From IMG/VR virus record IMGVR_UViG_3300005663_000202, positions 1-23,328 of that record: a stretch of 23,328 bases of DNA; one strand, written 5' to 3'. Positions within the stretch are counted from its first letter, which is position 1. The number at the start of each line of letters is the position of its first letter. Shown one piece after another: positions 20,805-23,328 of this stretch. This stretch comes from a virus. The notes under the pieces are model-generated. The model had not been told where the DNA came from, did not search any database, and saw only the letters and a program-made list of their open reading frames with translations. The position numbers were made by a program, and so were the translations under genes.

Positions 20805-21429
20805 ACTCATTACTGCGACCTTATTTGGTAATATAGACTGGTACAAAAATTGTCCACCAGATTGGAAAGAAAAGGCATTGGACGATTTAACTAATACTCT
20901 TGCAAGGATTTGGAATACTCCAAATGAATCTGTAAAAAGGGGAATGGATTTTGAGAAATTTCTTTATAATGTTTTAGAGATGGATAAAGAAGAAAAAATG
21001 ATTTCTTCAAATTTTTTTCGCACGATTGCAAGACTCTGTAAGGGAGGAGTGTTTCAGAAAAAAGTTAAGAAGTTTATCGAGATTAGTGGAATGGAATACT
21101 GTCTATTCGGAAAAGTAGATGTTTGGTTTCCTGACATTATTAAGGACATAAAAACTACCGGAAACTACAAAGGACGTGATTCGTACCTTAAAGGAATGCA
21201 ACACAAACTGTATTGCTACATCGAGCGTATAAAGAAATTTGAGTATATCGTCGCAGAATTTATCGGACTGGGAGGACCAATTGTTAATGTTCATACCATA
21301 CCGTATGAAGTTGAAAATTGGGATAAGTTAGAAGAAGAAATAATTGAGGAAGTTAAAAAAGCCATGTCCTTCTTGCATGAAGATACGAAGCTCTTTGATT
21401 TATATACTACTAAATACTGTCTGTATTAA
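20797..21429 (+). CDS. PD-(D/E)XK nuclease, RecB/Cas4-like
   Basis: The 210-residue product starts at TTG 20797, six bases after AAGGAGG. It has RGMDFEKFLYNVL (48-60, Glu53), then the core GKVDVWFPDIIKDIKTTGNY (105-124) with Asp108 and the Asp117-Ile-Lys119 pair, and a Gln-Tyr motif GMQHKLYCYI (133-142, Gln135). This order is typical of RecB/Cas4-type exonucleases used by phages in recombination or in degrading DNA. No Fe-S cysteine set is evident. Substrate unknown. Confidence 0.82.
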   Translation: MSRLITATLFGNIDWYKNCPPDWKEKALDDLTNTLARIWNTPNESVKRGMDFEKFLYNVLEMDKEEKMISSNFFRTIARLCKGGVFQKKVKKFIEISGMEYCLFGKVDVWFPDIIKDIKTTGNYKGRDSYLKGMQHKLYCYIERIKKFEYIVAEFIGLGGPIVNVHTIPYEVENWDKLEEEIIEEVKKAMSFLHEDTKLFDLYTTKYCLY

Positions 21430-21438
21430 GGAGAGAAA

Positions 21439-21813
21439 ATGGATAGCTATGGGAAAGAATTGATTGTAGACTTACACGATTGTTATGCGTTTACGTTCAA
21501 CCGAAAAAGTCTGGATGCATATTTTGAAAGAATATGTGGGATAATCAAGATGCAGAAATGTGAACGATATTTCTGGGATGATGTAGGAGTTTCAAAAGAA
21601 GAACAACAAACTGAACCACATTTAAAAGGAACATCTGCAATTCAATTTATGCTGACAAGTAATATTACAATTCACACATTAAGCCTTTTACAGAAAGTAT
21701 TTATCAACATCTTCTCATGTAAAGATTTTGATATTCAATTGGCGTCCCTGTATACAACCAATTGGTTTGAGGGTAAGGTAGCCTGTTCTAGAGTGATAGA
21801 AAGAATATACTAA
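21439..21813 (+). CDS. S-adenosylmethionine-decarboxylase-like pyruvoyl enzyme
   Basis: The 124-residue protein begins YGKELIVDLHDCYAFTF and has PHLKGTSAIQFMLTSNITIH (60-79) and VFINIFSCKDFD (87-98). Ser74, His79 and Cys94 fall at the same spacing (+5, +15) as the catalytic Ser63, His68 and Cys83 of the Thermotoga-type AdoMet decarboxylase, so autocleavage at Thr73/Ser74 to make a pyruvoyl group is plausible. The usual Glu before Ser is Thr, and the Trp-Pro-Glu after His is replaced by Leu-Ser-Leu, which may mean a different substrate. Some SpeD relatives act on ornithine or arginine. AAGGAG precedes ATG. Confidence 0.8.
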   Translation: MDSYGKELIVDLHDCYAFTFNRKSLDAYFERICGIIKMQKCERYFWDDVGVSKEEQQTEPHLKGTSAIQFMLTSNITIHTLSLLQKVFINIFSCKDFDIQLASLYTTNWFEGKVACSRVIERIY

Positions 21814-21823
21814 GGAGGAAGTG

Positions 21824-22123
21824 ATGGCAACAATCGTCGGGCGACCAAACGTCAATCTTGATTTGACTTTCAGAATCAATGAAGCAGAGGCACGTGCCTT
21901 AGAGGATTTGGCAGGGTACGGAGATGATGCTTTCATAAAAGTGTTTTATGAGAAGCTAGGAAAATGCTATATGGAAAAGCATGAGGCTGGGCTGCGTTCT
22001 TTCCTAACTTCTGTTCGCAAGTTCATACCAGGAGAGCTAGCTAAGTTAGATGCTGCAAGACAAGCATTTTATGGTGACACTGCTAGGATAGGCGTGCACT
22101 CTTATCCGGAGACACAACCATGA
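21824..22123 (+). CDS. Small conserved phage/prophage protein
   Basis: ATG 21824 follows AAGGAGG with 5-nt spacing. The 99-residue protein (MATIVGRPNVNLDLTFRINE, then EARALEDLAGYGDDAFIKVF and HEAGLRSFLTSVRKFIPG) belongs to a recognisable group of uncharacterised small phage proteins with 'LSEAEARALDALAGYG.D.F...FY..LG..YM..HE.GLR'. Its DNA is more GC-rich than the operon before it. The stop overlaps the next start. Confidence 0.72.
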   Translation: MATIVGRPNVNLDLTFRINEAEARALEDLAGYGDDAFIKVFYEKLGKCYMEKHEAGLRSFLTSVRKFIPGELAKLDAARQAFYGDTARIGVHSYPETQP

Positions 22124-22294
22124 GTGACTCTGCAGTGGAGAAAAGAGAATTTTATAGAGGTATGACTGCTGCTATTGCTGTTTTATCGGGACATGGCGAA
22201 GATACATTTATTGGCGCAGGCTCGTCGTGATGGTGCAATGCGTTGGTCTGGCCTATCTAAAATTGTAAGGGATAGAAAGAAGGAGTGGGAATAA
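22120..22294 (+). pseudogene. Small gene with an internal frame break
   Basis: ATG 22120 (ATGA overlap) opens a frame with MSDSAVEKREFYRGMTAAIAVLSGHGED that ends early at 22228-22230. A second frame from about 22193 continues with LLAQARRDGAMRWSGLSKIV to TAA 22292-22294. Removing one T from the TTT at about 22205-22207 joins them into one natural-looking protein of about 61 residues (GHGEDTLLAQARRDGAMRW). So either the gene is broken, or one base is a sequencing error, or a frameshift is used. Confidence 0.6.
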
Positions 22295-22296
22295 CC

Positions 22297-23316
22297 ATGA
22301 ACATAGTATTCATAGTTCCAACAGGTATAGGTGCAGAGATAGGCGGTCACTCAGGAGATGCTACTCCAGCGGCAAAGTTGATAGCTTCAGCATGTGATAA
22401 GCTGTTCATCCATCCCAACGTGGTGAATGCCTCCGACATAAATGAGATGACGGAGAACATGCTGTATGTCGAAGGCTCTATCCTTGATAGATTTCTTGAG
22501 GGTGATATTGGCCTGAAGGAAACCAAGGGCAACAAAATACTTTTGGTGGTGAATGATGTAGAGCCCCACATAGTCAATGCCGCATCAGCTGCCAGAGCAA
22601 CCATAGGCGCAGACATTAGCATACTTAAGCTGAACGTACCTCTAGAGATGGAAGGGTATGTGGTGTCAGGGAAAGCTGATGGGTGCATAAATAATATAGA
22701 GGCGGCAATAGAACAGATTGGATCACACCGTTATGATAAGTTTGATGTGATAGTTGTGAATACAGCAATAAAGGTTGCTGAAGATGACGTCCTTGAATAC
22801 TTATCTAAGAATGGTGGAGTGAATCTGTGGGGGTTCGTTGAAGCTCGTATGTCTAGGGAGCTGACAAGACGATTGGAACGTCCAGTGTTTCATGCGCCGA
22901 TAGAAAGTGGTAGCCTATTCAGGACGTTCAACAAAATTGTGGATCCTAGGAAGGCAGCTGAGTTGGTATCTGTCTGTTATCTACACTGTTGCTTGAAAGG
23001 CGCCCACGTTACTCCTAAGATAATCTCTCTTATGCAAAGACCATGCGCCCATCTCAGTAATGTTCTGTCATATCTTGACGTGGACTTCCTAGTGACTCCA
23101 GCAGGTGCATACGGAAGACCGCACGCAGCTTGTCTGGAGGCACGCATCCCAGTGATAGTAGTGGAAGAGAATTTCACAGTCCTTAATGATAGGATGCCGG
23201 GTAGCTTTATAGTTGCAAGGAATTATCTGGAGGCTGCTGGGATCATAGTTGCTAGGAAGGCAGGTGTGACTCTTGATTCAATACGGAGGCCACTGAAAGA
23301 TACAGTGATTTTATGA
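22297..23316 (+). CDS. DUF3326 family protein
   Basis: ATG 22297 is preceded by AAGGAG at good spacing (GTG 22285 lies inside the site). The 339-residue protein is full length and starts MNIVFIVPTGIGAEIGGHSG, followed by HPNVVNASDINEMTENMLYV, VEGSILDRFLEGDIGLKE, NAASAARATIGADI, and a C-terminal half with LVTPAGAYGRPHAACLEARI. This matches the DUF3326 family as I know it from cyanobacteria and other bacteria. No biochemical role is known to me. Its higher GC content and the phage operon context suggest acquisition from a bacterium. Confidence 0.82.
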   Translation: MNIVFIVPTGIGAEIGGHSGDATPAAKLIASACDKLFIHPNVVNASDINEMTENMLYVEGSILDRFLEGDIGLKETKGNKILLVVNDVEPHIVNAASAARATIGADISILKLNVPLEMEGYVVSGKADGCINNIEAAIEQIGSHRYDKFDVIVVNTAIKVAEDDVLEYLSKNGGVNLWGFVEARMSRELTRRLERPVFHAPIESGSLFRTFNKIVDPRKAAELVSVCYLHCCLKGAHVTPKIISLMQRPCAHLSNVLSYLDVDFLVTPAGAYGRPHAACLEARIPVIVVEENFTVLNDRMPGSFIVARNYLEAAGIIVARKAGVTLDSIRRPLKDTVIL

Positions 23317-23328
23317 GAGGGAGGTGTC
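23314..23328 (+). promoter_or_regulatory. Ribosome binding site of a gene beyond the right edge
   Basis: GAGGGAGGTG directly after the DUF3326 stop suggests that the operon continues past the window. Confidence 0.45.

Noticed and set aside
22347-22688. 113-residue minus-strand frame
   Set aside because: Shadow of the DUF3326 gene, which has family motifs across its length.

Overview
The window is a piece of a tailed double-stranded DNA phage or prophage (Caudoviricetes). The order terminase, portal, scaffold/protease, capsid, neck, tail tube, frameshifted tail chaperones, tape measure indicates a long-tailed, siphovirus-like virion. The DNA is AT-rich, uses the standard code, and has strong Shine-Dalgarno sites and sigma70-like promoters. 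No host can be named. No integrase, polymerase or lysis gene was recognised.

Layout. (1) Positions 1-11917 read leftward and form the packaging and virion operon: terS, terL, a small beta-rich protein, portal, coiled-coil protein, a basic protein, putative protease-scaffold, cement protein, major capsid protein, connector, MuF-like minor capsid protein, neck/tail completion proteins, tail tube, chaperone G with a -1 frameshifted G-T form, and the 5' part of the tape measure gene. A good promoter lies directly in front of terS. (2) Positions 12018-14322 hold a leftward cluster of seven or eight small genes, closed by a terminator just upstream of the terS promoter. Two of its intergenic gaps fold as complete type II hammerhead ribozymes, each followed by the same A-tract plus ribosome-binding-site module. 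(3) Positions 14323-16030 carry no convincing gene. They hold a GC-rich, strongly folded stretch (about 14381-14590) and an array of about ten 25-bp dyads mixed with other inverted repeats, which looks like an operator or origin region between the divergent operons. (4) Positions 16031-23316 read rightward as a compact operon with many overlapping starts and stops.

The rightward operon contains a TET-associated-type glycosyltransferase (16706-17518), a protein of the alpha-glutamyl/putrescinyl-thymine pyrophosphorylase / 5-hmdU kinase helical-domain group (17693-18613), a PD-(D/E)XK nuclease (20797-21429), an S-adenosylmethionine-decarboxylase-like pyruvoyl enzyme (21439-21813) and a DUF3326 protein (22297-23316), among many small conserved phage proteins. 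The glycosyltransferase, pyrophosphorylase-like protein and decarboxylase together suggest DNA base hypermodification, possibly using a polyamine made by a phage enzyme. This is an inference. The base hydroxymethylation step and any kinase are not in the window.

The strongest observations are the two hammerhead ribozymes with compensatory stem differences, the candidate hypermodification/polyamine gene set, the dyad array, the tail-chaperone frameshift site, and DUF3326 in a phage operon.
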